Below are positions 10,218 to 21,130 of a stretch of DNA of 64,000 nt, in pieces (position 1 is the first letter of the stretch; the number at the start of each line of letters is the position of its first letter). Both the position numbers and the translations under genes were made by a program. Origin of the DNA: Membranipora membranacea. Lineage: Eukaryota; Bryozoa; Gymnolaemata; Cheilostomatida; Membraniporidae. The notes beneath the pieces are model-generated. The model was not told where the DNA came from, ran no database searches, and worked only from the letters and a program-made list of their open reading frames with translations. Where the stretch lies: contig OU612071.1 in NCBI GenBank assembly GCA_914767715.1, positions 12,135,493-12,199,492 of the forward strand, given 5' to 3'.

Positions 10218-11174
10218 GTAGAGTTGATATAAGCGAGGAGATTGGACCCCCAACAACTCGGGTACGGGGTCATGATTCTGTATCCACCCATACACCGCAC
10301 CCCTACGCAGCGGGTTCAGAGTCGCCAATGATAACATGGGGAGAGATTGAGGTTACTCCATTTCTGTTAGATGCTGGTGACAAACTGATCAAACCTGTCA
10401 CATCAGGGCCAGTGTTTAAGGTACTGTAATGTGACTGCAAACCAATTAGCATTGTTGTTTGTTCAATTTGTGGGTTGAATAACAGTAAGGACAAAAAAAA
10501 CCTCAGGTCCAAAATCCAATTCATTCACTGCTTGATGGATTTATCAATCTTGCAAGGGAGAAAGATTTGAAAATGAGCCAGAGGACTGAAACTTACGATG
10601 AGATATCCCTGTAGTATTTATGATTACAGAGAAATATTGATCTGGACTCAATTGGTAAGCGCGCGCCTGCTATTCACTGCATGGCGATTGGTGCCACAGA
10701 AGTTGTGGGATTGACTCCCATTGTGGGAGCTTTCAAGGATGATTGTTCAAGGACGGGCGTACACATCTTCTTTGTGTGTTGTTCTTGTGTGACTCTATCT
10801 AATCATGTAAATGTTTGGACAGCTACTGAAAATCCTCGTGTTGATCTGTAGTTGGATATCTCGACAAACCTTGTCGGCTTTGGGCAGACCAAACCTAGAT
10901 CATAGTTTTGTAACTGACAGTCATATGAAACGAGTGGATAGCAGATTCTTTTGCTGACAATATTGTGTGCAATAACGAAACAATTGTTATCAAATAGCCA
11001 CTTAACCCCCTTTCTGATATATCTTTTTTCTAAATAATACTGTAGTTGTGTACTTTATTAGCTGAAGGACGAGCCTAAGAGAGACTGGATTGGGAGAGAG
11101 TTAGCAGAAAAAGTGGCTAAACACCATAGTGATAAAAAAGCTCAGGCTGTTGAGAGGATTAAGCGTCTCAACAC
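10218..11174 (+). pseudogene. ESS2: Second copy of the last visible ESS2-like exons
   Basis: Exon 10218-10420 (203 bases) and exon 11062-11174 (113 bases) repeat the exons at 8557 and 9330, with conserved AG acceptors and GT donors. The first is open here: where unit 1 has TAG, this copy reads SPMITWGEIE, closer to the vertebrate ESS2 sequence. Both exons keep the phases that would let exon 8070-8230 splice directly to 10218. No further 3' exon was found before 12281, so a complete protein cannot be built from the window. It may be either a dead partial duplicate or the functional alternative to the broken exon. Confidence 0.65.
10648..10790 (+). mobile_element. tRNA-derived SINE, family 1, decayed
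   Basis: It has the same head (GGTAAGCGCGC, CTATTCACTGC) as the copy at 9926, inside the intron of the second ESS2 unit. The matching place in unit 1 (about 9010-9060) has lost it. Confidence 0.6.
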
Positions 11175-11209
11175 GTATGTTTCCCTATATAGATAAGCTA
11201 GCCTGGTAC

Positions 11210-12280
11210 AGATTGACTGTGTCTGGCCAAAACATATAGGGATTTAGAATTGAGAGTGGCTCAGTTGAATTGACCCAGCCATCCCTTCACATCGATAAAG
11301 GCCCAGGGTTCACATGCTGCTGTTGAGCACTCACTACTTGTATTTACCTCCCAGTCACAAATTTATGTCATGTCACTCATAGTATCTGTGCAGTTAAACT
11401 CAGCAAGTGTTAATTGGGCACAAGGATATCTCAACTTTAGCAACACCCCCTTTTTTTGTAACTTTATAACATTCCCACAACCAAAGATTTTCAAGGGAAG
11501 AAACTGAGAATACTGTTTTTTTTGCATTGAAGTGAGACTGAACTGAACGAATTGAACATTTGAGCTCTTTGAGTGTAGGTATTTCCATGCAACGAACAGC
11601 TGGAAATTTGTTGAAGCCTGTCCCATGGAAACACAATGATTTCTTATCGTCATCCCATTCCAATATTGTTCTGCCTCTGTGTTTCAGAATGACAGCGGAG
11701 CAACTGGTTTGACCATGAAAAATGTGGTCCTTCAAACCTTGCGACTGGAGACATTGTCATAATGTAACCAAGAGAAATCTAAGCTGGCATATAAGGTGTT
11801 GGTATACACTACACAGAGGGCAGTGTGATAGCAGAATTAAATATCACCTGGAATCTAGAACCGAGAATGAGTTTCTATAAAAGTACCATGGAACAGTGCT
11901 GAAAAAATTAAAAAAATTCATCCTAGGGGCCACACAATGATGACAGAGTGGTTGGCGACAATGCAATACCCATGACCATGATTCATCGAGATAAAAACGG
12001 CATATATATGTCGCAACAGCGTGATATTATTTTGATAATGTTGCTGAACTTTCAAATAATATGACATGCACCACCATGCTTTGAAAAAGAGCACAAAAAA
12101 TAAAAATTGTTCTCCTTGATAAGTCAATGTCTTCTAAAACCACATATAACCCATACCTTTACGTAAAAATATTGTAAAAGGGTTATTAGTATGTATCATG
12201 GTTTAGATCTTAACCCCCGATTCAATTCAATTGCAGCTTTTGTCTTTATTAGCTGAAAATCTTTTAGTTTTGTTGAGCGT
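11210..12280. other. Stretch without a recognised gene
   Basis: It holds one minus-strand open frame (11400-11735, 111 codons) with ordinary-looking composition, including RTILEWDDDKK and KKTVFSVSSLENLWLWE. No family was recognised and no partner exons were found, so a real exon is possible but unproven. The rest is AT-rich with no clear structure. Confidence 0.3.
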
Positions 12281-12638
12281 GGTTCACATTGTCCCAGATG
12301 ACATAGGATGCCATCCCAGATGCTTATCCCAGATAGTCACAGTCTTATGTTCACATTATAAACTTCATCCCAGAATAGCAATTAGGATTTTGTTTGGGAT
12401 AGTGCCGAGATAATGTTCACATTGTTTAGGATCGTCCCAGATCGTCCCAGATCATCCCAATGTGTGGTTCACATAGCACCCAGAAGTAAAAGGAGCCCGG
12501 GTCCGTCTTGGACAGTATCGGGAAAGTTTGACGCTTACGAACTTTCCAGATACAGTCCCAGACGGACCCAGACAGACTGGGATTGCGTCATTTTCATGTT
12601 CACATTGACTGGGATGGTTGACTGGGACAATGTGCACC
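12281..12638. mobile_element. MITE with TTCACATTGTCCCAG ends
   Basis: About 358 bp. The left end GGTTCACATTGTCCCAG is mirrored by CTGGGACAATGTGCACC at the right. The interior repeats the theme CCCAGA/CTGGGA many times. No coding capacity. Confidence 0.7.
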
Positions 12639-13534
12639 AGCCATTACCTTCTGAGAGTGAGTTCAAAGTCTACCAAATTTATGGCAAGAGACGTCACTAT
12701 CATGACTTGACTGTGCACATACCTTGTACAGAATTACTGCCACTTGCATTAAATTGGAATTGGCTTTGCAATGCTATCTGATTGACACAAGAAAAATCAT
12801 TTCAACTTTGATGAATCTGATTTGCTTCATTTCCTGCCATGGCATGATGGTTTGAGATAAAACAATAGTGCTATCGATGATCACTAATGAATTGCTTATT
12901 TTCACGTAGAATAGTATTAAAACCTAACTATGATTGTCTTTAACTCTGCTGACTTAAGATATGCTGCCTTACTGCTACAACTGGGTACACCCTCATTCTT
13001 TGATTCAGCACATTTTAGGACCATTCAGTCATTCTGTTTTTTTCCTGCTATCAAAATTGCTTGTTACATCCTTTCTAGAGCGCGTCTTGTTTTGCAGCTT
13101 TATCTGGCCTGCATCCCTCTTTAAGCGTTTTGAGCTCCTAATGGTTGTTTTCAAATATTATTTGAGATTGACAGTTGTATAAAGCATACCGCCTTGATTC
13201 TGAAACCTGACCGTTGCACTAAAAGCAAATAATCCTACGATGCAATAGGTCAAGTTTATCCAATGTGAAGAATTCATAAACTTTAATTTCATAGACTAAG
13301 CCGCTATCTATTGTAAGTTTCAAAGATATGCAATACAAAAAAAATCCTAAATAGCGAGCTTGACTCAAAGAATGAAAGCAAAGTGTGCTAGGTGGAATTT
13401 GGTATTATTAAGATAATATTACGTAGTAACTAGCATTAATTAGTTTTCATCAGGGAGTTACAGAGACTCCTTGGTTTTCATGAACAGCTCACAAAGGACT
13501 ACATGCACTTTTATTCAGTTGACATAATAGAGTT

Positions 13535-13609
13535 TAGCCTATCTTGACAAGCTTTGTTCGGTGGGGGGGGGGTGCCCCCCCACCGAACAATGCTTGTCAG
13601 GACAGGCTA
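13535..13609. mobile_element. G-tract hairpin element upstream of gene A
   Basis: A 75-bp near-perfect palindrome: TAGCCTATCTTGACAAGC, then a G run, a C run, and GCTTGTCAGGACAGGCTA. It is flanked by AATAGAGTT and CATAGAGTT, a 9-base target duplication with one change. It lies 60 bases before the start codon of gene A. It is shared with gene C but absent before gene B. Confidence 0.85.
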
Positions 13610-13668
13610 CATAGAGTTATGCTTGACACGAAGAGAATCCAACAATCAAACAAACCGATGAAAGAAAG

Positions 13669-13867
13669 ATGCCTAGACAAGGACGAGAAAGCTCTCTCAA
13701 CAAGAATAAGGTGTTAATCGCTGGGTTGACACTGCTGCTTGTATCTGGATTCATCCTTGTAGGAGCGTGCTGTGGGCTTGTACTCACCCAACTGGAAGAG
13801 CTCAACATGAAGATGAGCGACATGGAAGGAAAGATTCGTCAAAATACTGACACAATCAACGACCTAG
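13669..13867 (+). CDS. Gene A exon 1 (cytoplasmic tail and membrane anchor)
   Basis: 66 codons plus one base, ending before GTAAGA. Positive residues precede the hydrophobic segment; QLEELNMKMSDMEGKI follows it and begins a helix. Unspliced reading continues only 16 codons to a stop, so splicing is required. Confidence 0.8.
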
Positions 13868-16800
13868 GTAAGATAATACCACAACCACAGTCTAAAGATC
13901 ATCAAATACCCTCGTAGGGGAGTATTTGACTTGAATGAAGATATGTTTAGTTAACTTCATGCAAGCCTGCACCAAGTGTCAGCTAGGTGGTAGCTTTTAT
14001 AGAATAATACTTGACCACTCTAGGGCGCATTTCTTCAGATCTTGTGACTGCTGTGTATTATAGTGCATTGAACGGTATTTATTTCAAGTTTAACCAATCG
14101 TCAATGCTCAAATATGTTGCAAAATTGATTGAAGATTGTAATAATGATGATACATACATGATTTTCATTATTTCAACGTAAAAACAGGTATGAAATTGAA
14201 CTCTCAACTTTGTTACATTGCAGCTCAAAATTTCATTCTTTTGTGTGTTATGTATATGCATAGTACTTGGAGTGGAAGCGCCACATCTTGGCCAAGCCAT
14301 GCCAAGTTTTTCCAGGTCCAACTTGGACCAATTCAAATTAGATTCCATTCAATCCTAGACTAGGCCAACACAGGAGGTAAATACACCCAAAGGTGCTGGG
14401 GGCTTAGGCAAGGGATCGTGTAAGCTCCCCCAGTGGGCGTGAAGCCACAACCGATGGCACCATCTCAACTTTGGAATGGTGAGATGGCGCTATTGGTTAT
14501 TTGTTGCCATACAATTCATGACACATGAGTTGTGGCTCCATTCAGTCATTCGCCATGACAAGCAACAAAGGTATTGTCGTATGAGCTATCAACTTAGATT
14601 TCAGAAGAAATCCATCCAGTTTATTGTTAGCTTCTCATTTTCAATTGTTGACTCTCTGTGTATCACATCATGTTAACATGATGTTAATAAATCCGGTAGT
14701 TAATAAAGTTCATAATGATAACATGCATGCTTGCAACTATGATAAATATTAGGTTATTGTTGTCAAGTTCATGAATGTTAGAATCCCATTACTCAAGTAG
14801 TTAAGTGTTCTCAAACAAACAAATTTACAACGCTTCCGACCAAAATTTAACAAGTACAATTGTTGTGGACAATAGTCGGCAACAAGTTGGAAGTTTGTTG
14901 AGTTGATGCAATGACTATCATTATTATATTTATTAAAGGTGGTACAACAAACTTATTTGGTTTAAGTGGCCGCGTGACAAGGCTAGAGGCTTAATAAATT
15001 AAGTTGGACAATTAAAAAGTTTAAATTGTTATTTTATTTGTAGAACGTTACATGAATCAGAGTTTGGCAGAAATTACGAAGCAGCAAAAGGAGAATGACG
15101 ACGTATTTCAAAATCTCAGTGAGGGTTTGCTATATACCATTCCACTCCATGACATCATCAGTTACTGAATTCCATAGCAACACATTCAATATTGTCACAG
15201 TTTCATATCAAAAGTCGACTTGGATCATTGAATAGTGCATTATTAGCAATCAAGCAGCTGTATTGTAGCAGAAAAGTTGTAAAGATTGTCAGCCACTATA
15301 GGCCAGGTCGTCAGCGACAGTCCTACTCAATCTTTCAGGTTTATTTTCACTTCAATCAAGACGAAAGTTACTGTCAAGTGACAGCGGGGAGAATGGTGAC
15401 AGGGTATAGTGATGTTGTTACCATGTTGCACATTGAAATGGCCAATTGACGGTGAGCTAATGATTATGTTTTTTAAAGGTTACCCAACCAAACAACCAGG
15501 AGGAGACACCACCGTTCAAGGACATCAAGGAGTGAAACATCAAATGTACCAGCAACTCGGTGAGAGCTCACAAACTCATAAGATTCTGCAAATATCCCAG
15601 TTCTTCAATTTAATCATAATTGGGTGGTTTTACTATTTAACATACCCTATAGGAGTTTAGTTTTCGCGGCATTTAGGATTCGCTTTTCGCGTCTTTGCCT
15701 AAGTAGCAAAATTAAGTGTATCTTAAATTAAACTCACTCACCATAGTTACATAAACAATGTACAATTATACAGGAATACACCTTCTCTAAACATGCAAGG
15801 TTGTGTGGTGTAGTGGTCCAAGTATCTGCCTTGCTATCAGGTGGAGGGTTATGCCCTGGGTTCGAATCCCAGCTTGGACATTTTTTTTTAATTTTCACTA
15901 ATAAGCCTACTAGTGAAATTTAGTACTAGCGAATTTTAGTACCAGGTCCAGATAGCGAAATTAAACTCTATCTAAATTAAACTCCTATATGGTAGATTGA
16001 TGGAAAGAACAAAAGCTGCAATGGTGTGTCAGAAAAAATAGAATAGAAATAAAAGTTTTCTCGAGTCTAGATAGACTACGTTCGATTCAGTGATCCTACA
16101 TTCTGGGGGTCTTTCAATTAGAATGATCATCGCATTTTCAAGCAAAGGTATCACTATTACCCCGCTCAAAATTATCGCTGATTTTGGCTGTCTTTAATTG
16201 TAATACTCTCCTTGGTCAGTTTAATTCTATTGGTGAGCCACCTGCACATAGGAAATAGGACCATGTGCTCTCATGTATTTAAAATTAGGAGTCACTATGA
16301 TTGTAAACCGTGGGAGAAGTCATTGATATACATCCTTGTATATGCCTGCGAACGTGTGAAGTAGAAACAGAAGTCAGGCTGGTCCTTAGGAGGATGTGAT
16401 GCATCCTAGAAGCTAGGATGGGTTCTGCATCAAATGTAGGGTTGTAACAAACTATGTCCTGATGATGCTGATGCTGAATCATAACAACTTGAATACTTAT
16501 AATTCTGAGTGATGTTTTAATAATATGATATAATACATAAAGGTGCATTCAAATACCAAATTTATTTCCCTACCATACCCCGATAAGTCTTAATGGTGCT
16601 GAATCTTAATAATGACAATCTCAGTATACAGTTAATTTTTCTCAAGATATAGGCAATTTCAATATTATTTTGAGACTAGCTTCTATCTACAATGGGAATA
16701 TGAGGCCATTCTCGCAATCTAATATTCGATTTCTCTGGATTGCAGCTATGTCACTCGAGAGATTTGAAACAAAGATCAGCAACCAAGCGACCGAAATTGC

Positions 16801-19800
16801 CAATTTCAGAACGGATTTGCAAGCAGCCGACGATCGATACAAAGGTACATTCAAATGCCAAAACTATTTCCCTGTTATACCCCGATAAGTCTTAATGGTG
16901 CTGATTCTAATTAATGAAAGTCTCAGTATACAGTAAATTTTTCTCAAGATATAGGCAATTTCAATACTATTTGGAGACTAGCTTCTATCTACAATGGGAA
17001 TATGAGGCCATTCTCGCAATCTAATCTCATTTTCTTTGGATTGCAGCTATGTCACTCGAGATATTGGAACTAAAGATCAGTAACCAAGCAACTGACATTG
17101 CAAACCTCAGAACAGATTCACAAGCAGCCGATACTTCAATGATCGTAGACATCACATCGCTAAATGAATCTATAAATCATGAAATCTCACTTCTACATAC
17201 CATGTTGGAAGGAACGGATAACGCCTCTGATAGCATGTTGTTCCACAAAGCTAAGTCACATCCTTCCACACCCTCGATAGAGATGATTGACCTACTGCAC
17301 ACCAAGGTTGAGAATATGAGCACTGCAATAGTTGAGGTTCAAGACTTCCTCCATAGCGCTACAGCACTCATGACATCAATCAATGAATTGGGTTCAAGGG
17401 ACAGAAATCTATTGTATACTCAACTAAACAACTTAGAAATTCATCTAAATGGTACAAGCCGTGATCAGCAGAATATGCGAGAAAGCATCAACTCCTTGAA
17501 CACACAGTTAGATAACCTGGAAAAATCCACACCTACGGCAATGGATGAAAGCTTGCAAAACTTCGCGAAAATCTTCAACAAGACGCTTGAAAACATTGAA
17601 TCAAAGATGAACCAACACATTGCGATGATGGAGTCAATAAATGACACGGCCTCGGCTCAGAGGAACTCCTTGTACATACAGTTGAACGAGATGATGGCCT
17701 CAATGAACGATTCGGCCTCGGCTGAGAGGAACTCCTTGTATGTACAGTTAGAAAACCTGGATAAGTCCACTACAATGGCAATGGCTGAAACCTCCCAACA
17801 CATCTCGAACATCAACATGACAATTAATCAACAGACAGCAATGATGGAGTTGATGAATGACTCAGCGATGGTTGAGAGGAAAACCTTGTACACACATTTA
17901 GACAACCTGAATGAGTCAACAACCACGGCGATGGATGAAGCCGCTCGAAACATCTCGAACATCAGCTTGAAGATTAATGAACAGACATCAATGTTTGAGT
18001 TGATGAATGATTCGGCCGCCGCTGAGAGAAACTCCTTGTACATACAGTTAGAAAACCTGAATGATTCAACAACAACGGCGATGGATCAGTTGTATACTCA
18101 ACGAAACACCTTCTTAACACATCTTAATGAGCTCACAACAATAGCGATTGATGAAAACATGGACTTCTCAAGTGCCTCTGCTTTGGTACAACCCTACTTT
18201 TGTAAGTTAATTGAATCATTCATATGCAGTTTGATCCCACGTTTCGAATCGGAGGCATCTAATGATTTGTCCGATTCTGATATGAATGAATGCGATTTTC
18301 CTGATAAATTTTAGGTTATGTATTATGAAACGCAGCCATAGGTCATCCTTGTTGGGACAATTCTGGCAGGAAGAGCGTCCATGAGCAAGGGCTCCTGTGT
18401 ACCAAAATTAGTCATTGGGTCATTATCAAGTTGTCATTATGCATTGCTGGCCCCAAGTACTCATGTTAAACACTAGGTTCCGCTCCAAAAGTGTGTCATT
18501 GGTTACCATATTTTGTCACGATATCAAATCAATCATCCTCTAGCAGTCCATTGTGTCGAAACTATAATGGAAAGGGATGTCGATCATTGTGCTCGAAATT
18601 TACTGAGAACTTTGCGTGTTTTTCTGCTCATGCAATGCAATCAAGACTTTATTGATAATGTCCAATAACCATGACCTTTTGCTAAAAGACCTTTCATAGA
18701 GCCATGATTCTTGGCTAGATGCTAAAGTGGATTATGATCTCATCACTGAGGTTGGGCACCTTAACTCTATTGTGCTATTCTCAGGCACTTTCGCATATGT
18801 GGCCTTTATGGCGATCCCTCATGTCGATCCTCAATGTTGATGCTGTAAAGTTTGTGATAATCTTCAATGCATTTTTACAACATTAAAACGTCGACGATCA
18901 GTACTACATAGGGTGAATAATGATTATAATTATGTTCAAAGGTGGTCAATGTACCGATGAGTCAAGCCCATGTACACTTGGAGAGTTTGACGAACTCCTC
19001 TGTCAGCGGGGTTTCCTGCAGTCGCATAAAAGATATGGGGAAAGAAGTTATTCAAATTTACTCCGTTATTCTACAATACTAAAGAATCCAGGATTCAAAG
19101 GATTGAGCATAATATTCCATGCGTATGACGATCGTTGAGTAATAATAATAACAATAAATAATAATAAATAATAATTAAATATGCCCAATAAGATGTGATA
19201 CAAAATATCAGCCTCAAAGTAAGTCTTCAAGTCTATGCCCCACACTGATAGCTAATGCGTCTGGTTACGGGACAAATACTCAATAGTGTGTTCAAGCCTA
19301 CATGCGGTTGAAGCCCTTTTCACCAGATGTTTCTAATAAAATTAGCCATATAATTATACTTATTGCTCCAACAATTATTAGCTCAAATCCCATACATGTA
19401 CAATCTGCATCTTTTTTTCTTCTTTCGGCCGTTTGATATAATTTCAGAAAATCAGGGACATTCTGATCAAAGATTTTCTACTGTTGATCAATAAATTCAC
19501 AATGGTTTCACACTGTTAGAATATATTAGAAGCACTAGTAGTGCAGATCATACAGAGAAAACCGATCCCTTGCCGAGCACTCATTAATTTGTTTTACTAT
19601 AATAACCCCAAGATGGAAATCTACTCAAATGCGCAATAGTGGCATAATTTGTCGCCCTAGATACAAATGTGAGAGCAGTCGCTAATCAAGAGAGAGTATG
19701 AGTGTCATATTAATTTATTTTGCATTGCATATTGCTTCATATTATTACGCGTTGTCGCTTATAGGTAGAAGAAGAATATGACTGGCTGGAGATCGGGATT

Positions 19801-20100
19801 GCTGATAAACGCTACCAGAGATGCGACAACTCTGTTGATCCTTTGATTTACAACTTTAACGTTTCAGAGGCTGACGATATCTACGTAACTTTTATGTCTG
19901 ATTCTTCTGGAATTAGACCTGGTTTTATGATTGAGTTCAACTTCGAATTAATCCCTAATACGGAATCAGCATACAAAGCAACCATAGATCATATTAAGTG
20001 TATAGTTTATGAATCGCCTCAAGCATTCCCTGATCCCTGGTCAACGGACACTTTCACATCTTCAACTCCTGAAACCATTGCCGACCCTGACGGCAAGTAA
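13669..20100 (+). CDS. Gene A: type II membrane protein with coiled-coil stalk and CUB-like head
   Basis: Proposed coding exons: 13669-13867, 15044-15118, 15479-15559, 16746-16844, 17047-18201, 18942-19133 and 19769-20100 (TAA at 20098). All joins up to the CUB exons are phase 1. Exon 1 gives a basic N-tail, a hydrophobic segment at about residues 15-40 (VLIAGLTLLLVSGFILVGACC) and the start of a helix, which predicts N-inside topology. The stalk is rich in N-x-S/T sites and heptad-like leucines. The last two exons give a CUB-like fold with LGEFDELLCQRGF, NPGFKGLSIIF, YDWLEI, VTFMSDSSG and GFMIEFNFEL. A likely role is cell-surface recognition or adhesion; this is inferred from architecture only. 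The last intron border (C|GTTGAG, TAG|AA) is the least sure. Confidence 0.75.
14375..14470 (-). mobile_element. tRNA-derived SINE, family 1, inverted remnant
   Basis: The tail (TACACCCAAAGGTGCTGGGGG in reverse sense) and part of the head occur in reverse order. A short plus-strand head piece, GTGAGATGGCGC, follows at about 14478. Also present in the gene C copy at about 60345-60440. Confidence 0.6.
14939..14998 (+). pseudogene. Decayed stalk exon of gene A
   Basis: The acceptor and first codons (GGTTN) match the intact 105-base exon of gene B at 32697. The frame here hits TAA after RVTRLEA, and no good donor is present. Including it would truncate the protein, so it is probably skipped. The gene C copy at 60908 is identical. 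Confidence 0.65.
15044..15118 (+). CDS. Gene A stalk exon (25 codons)
   Basis: TTTGTAG acceptor, GTGAGG donor, phase 1-1. It encodes SLAEITKQQKENDD, a short charged helix. It matches 33244-33306 of gene B, which is four codons shorter. Confidence 0.75.
15479..15559 (+). CDS. Gene A stalk mini-exon GYPTKQP (27 codons)
   Basis: 81 bases, phase 1-1, acceptor TTTTTTAAAG, donor GTGAGA. It encodes GYPTKQPGGDTTVQGHQG, a proline/glycine-rich non-helical linker. Gene B carries three versions. Confidence 0.8.
15645..15992 (+). mobile_element. TA-flanked TIR element carrying a tRNA-like sequence
   Basis: 348 bp, with inverted ends CCCTATAGGAGTTTA and TAAACTCCTATATGG and a TA on each side, as for Tc1/mariner-type insertions. 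Inside, at about 15805-15880, lies a tRNA-like unit with GTGTAGTGGTCCAAG (A box) and GGGTTCGAATCCC (B box). Its acceptor ends do not pair, so it is not a working tRNA gene. It is an unusual hybrid of MITE and SINE features. Confidence 0.8.
16105..16222. mobile_element. MITE family 1, internally deleted
   Basis: Left end GGGGGTCTTTCAATTAG and CCCCGCTCAAAATTATC are kept. The middle, still present at 62145-62235 in the gene C copy, is missing. Confidence 0.75.
16746..16844 (+). CDS. Gene A exon AMSLERFETK (33 codons)
   Basis: 99 bases, phase 1-1. With its upstream intron it is a 301-base tandem duplicate of the start of the next exon (17047): both begin after GGATTGCAG with GCTATGTCACTCGAG. It adds a helix ISNQATEIANFRTDLQAAD. 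Gene B has no counterpart. Confidence 0.75.
17047..18201 (+). CDS. Gene A coiled-coil repeat exon (385 codons)
   Basis: One 1155-base exon. After a unique helix, it carries about 50-residue repeats of the pattern MNDSASAERNSLY, QLENLDKSTT, ISNINMTIN. Each repeat brings one or more N-x-S/T sites. There is no cysteine in the repeats. The donor GTAAGT at 18202 follows QPYF; without splicing the frame ends at 18314, which would give a CUB-less form. Confidence 0.85.
18942..19133 (+). CDS. Gene A CUB-like exon 1
   Basis: Joins the stalk in phase 1 after TTCAAAG. It encodes CGQCTDESSPCTLGEFDELLCQRGF, with several cysteines, and NPGFKGLSIIFHAYD. The gene B exon at 40263 is clearly related. Confidence 0.7.
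19138..19180. repeat. AAT microsatellite
   Basis: Imperfect (AAT)n just after the CUB exon 1 donor. Confidence 0.85.
19769..20100 (+). CDS. Gene A terminal exon (CUB-like second half and tail)
   Basis: Begins at TAG|AAGAAG, or four bases earlier. It encodes EYDWLEIGIADKRYQRCDN, VTFMSDSSG and GFMIEFNFELIP, the strands expected at the end of a CUB fold, then a Pro/Thr/Ser tail to TAA. Confidence 0.7.
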
Positions 20101-20266
20101 AATGATATTGTGATGTCTAAGCCTGAGCAATGAGAATACAACTTTAACTGAGTTGTGTAGATGAAGTGGTTTTTGGTGTGATGAAACATGTAACACATTG
20201 AAAGCATTGTTGGCGAATACTTTCATGAATGTCTACGGGTTCAGGTTTCAGTTCACAAGATTTGAT

Positions 20267-20272
20267 AATAAA
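20267..20272 (+). terminator. Polyadenylation signal of gene A
   Basis: AATAAA lies 167 bases after the stop codon. Confidence 0.55.
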
Positions 20273-20320
20273 ACGATACATGTAGAATGAAAGCCAGCTC
20301 ACTTTATCTCTTCATTGTAA

Positions 20321-20660
20321 AAGCCTAAGTCTAAGTCTAAGTCTTCATTGCGGAGAGGGTTACCCCTCTAGAGTACAGGTGCAGGGACCCATGGTACTCA
20401 AGCCGCACCCTATGCCCTTGCCCGCCGGAATTCCGGCTACTCTTTATATCAAAGAGGCAGAGGGGGATGTTTTTACTGCATGAGGGGTGTGCAAACACAC
20501 AGTAGACCTCCGGTAGTTTTAGTCCCATTCCGCAAGGACCTGGCTAGGATGAATGGCGCGCCAGTACCAAATCAGAAATGACTGCCGGTGCTGGGAATTG
20601 AACCTGTACCTCACAGATCGCAAGTCCGCCCCTTAACCATCGGACCACTCCCGACTGTAA
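20321..20660 (-). mobile_element. tRNA-derived SINE, family 4
   Basis: Read on the minus strand: a tRNA-like head (GTGGTCCGATGGTTAAGG, then GGTTCAATTCCC), a body of about 250 bases, and a tail of repeated CTTAGA units at 20321-20343. It is inserted just behind gene A and is absent behind gene B. Confidence 0.75.
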
Positions 20661-20699
20661 GAGCCTTTACATTGACTTTTATGAACACAGTAATAGAAA

Positions 20700-21130
20700 A
20701 AGAAAGTATACCCATCACTACATCCAGAAAGGTTTTGCACATGTCTTGAGTGCTACACAAACCTTTAAGTTAATTACCAACGACAAGTATTGTGAACAAT
20801 ATGGATCTGATAAATTTAAGAACAGTCTAAGCCAATTAATGAGGATTCTCTGTGATATCTTCTCTCCAATATTCCTTGTGAGGTTTTTGCAATGGTTGTA
20901 GTGATCAATTAATTCTAAAGTTGAAAGTGACTGACAATGAAAGTCTTACTAAGATGTGTAGTGGTAGTTGTCTCCCTGTTTTTCAACACTTATATTACAG
21001 TTAAGCAGAAAATCCTAGAATTTTCAGGGATCACTCTTTTCTATCTTGTTGGCAAAGGACATCAATCCTTTTGCACTGGCACAAGCTGTGCTGTTCAACC
21101 ACAGTTAAGGTTTTTTTGTCATTAATAGTA
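20700..21130 (+). repeat. Downstream flank of gene A shared with gene B
   Basis: GATCTGA, AGCCAATTA, AGTGACTGAC and GTGTAGTGGTAGTTGT recur in order at 41740-42170. The A/B duplication therefore extended past the 3' ends of both genes. Coding potential is doubtful; no domain was recognised. Confidence 0.65.

Larger units (their letters stand above)
12779..18000 (+). repeat. Segmental duplication containing gene A (copy 1)
   Basis: From TGATTGACACAAG onward this is near-identical to 58738-64000, exons, introns and transposons included. The real right boundary lies beyond the window end for the partner. Differences are mostly single bases plus one deletion here of about 90 bases, around 16170. 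Confidence 0.95.

Noticed and set aside
12231-12781. Several short open frames on both strands
   Set aside because: They lie in the palindromic CCCAGA-rich MITE and reflect its repeats.
15805-15885. Functional tRNA gene
   Set aside because: A and B boxes are good, but the acceptor arms do not pair and the unit is embedded in a repeated TIR element.
16285-16548. Minus-strand 87-codon frame, repeated at 62344-62607
   Set aside because: Its repetition comes from the A/C duplication; it lies in an intron and shows no domain.
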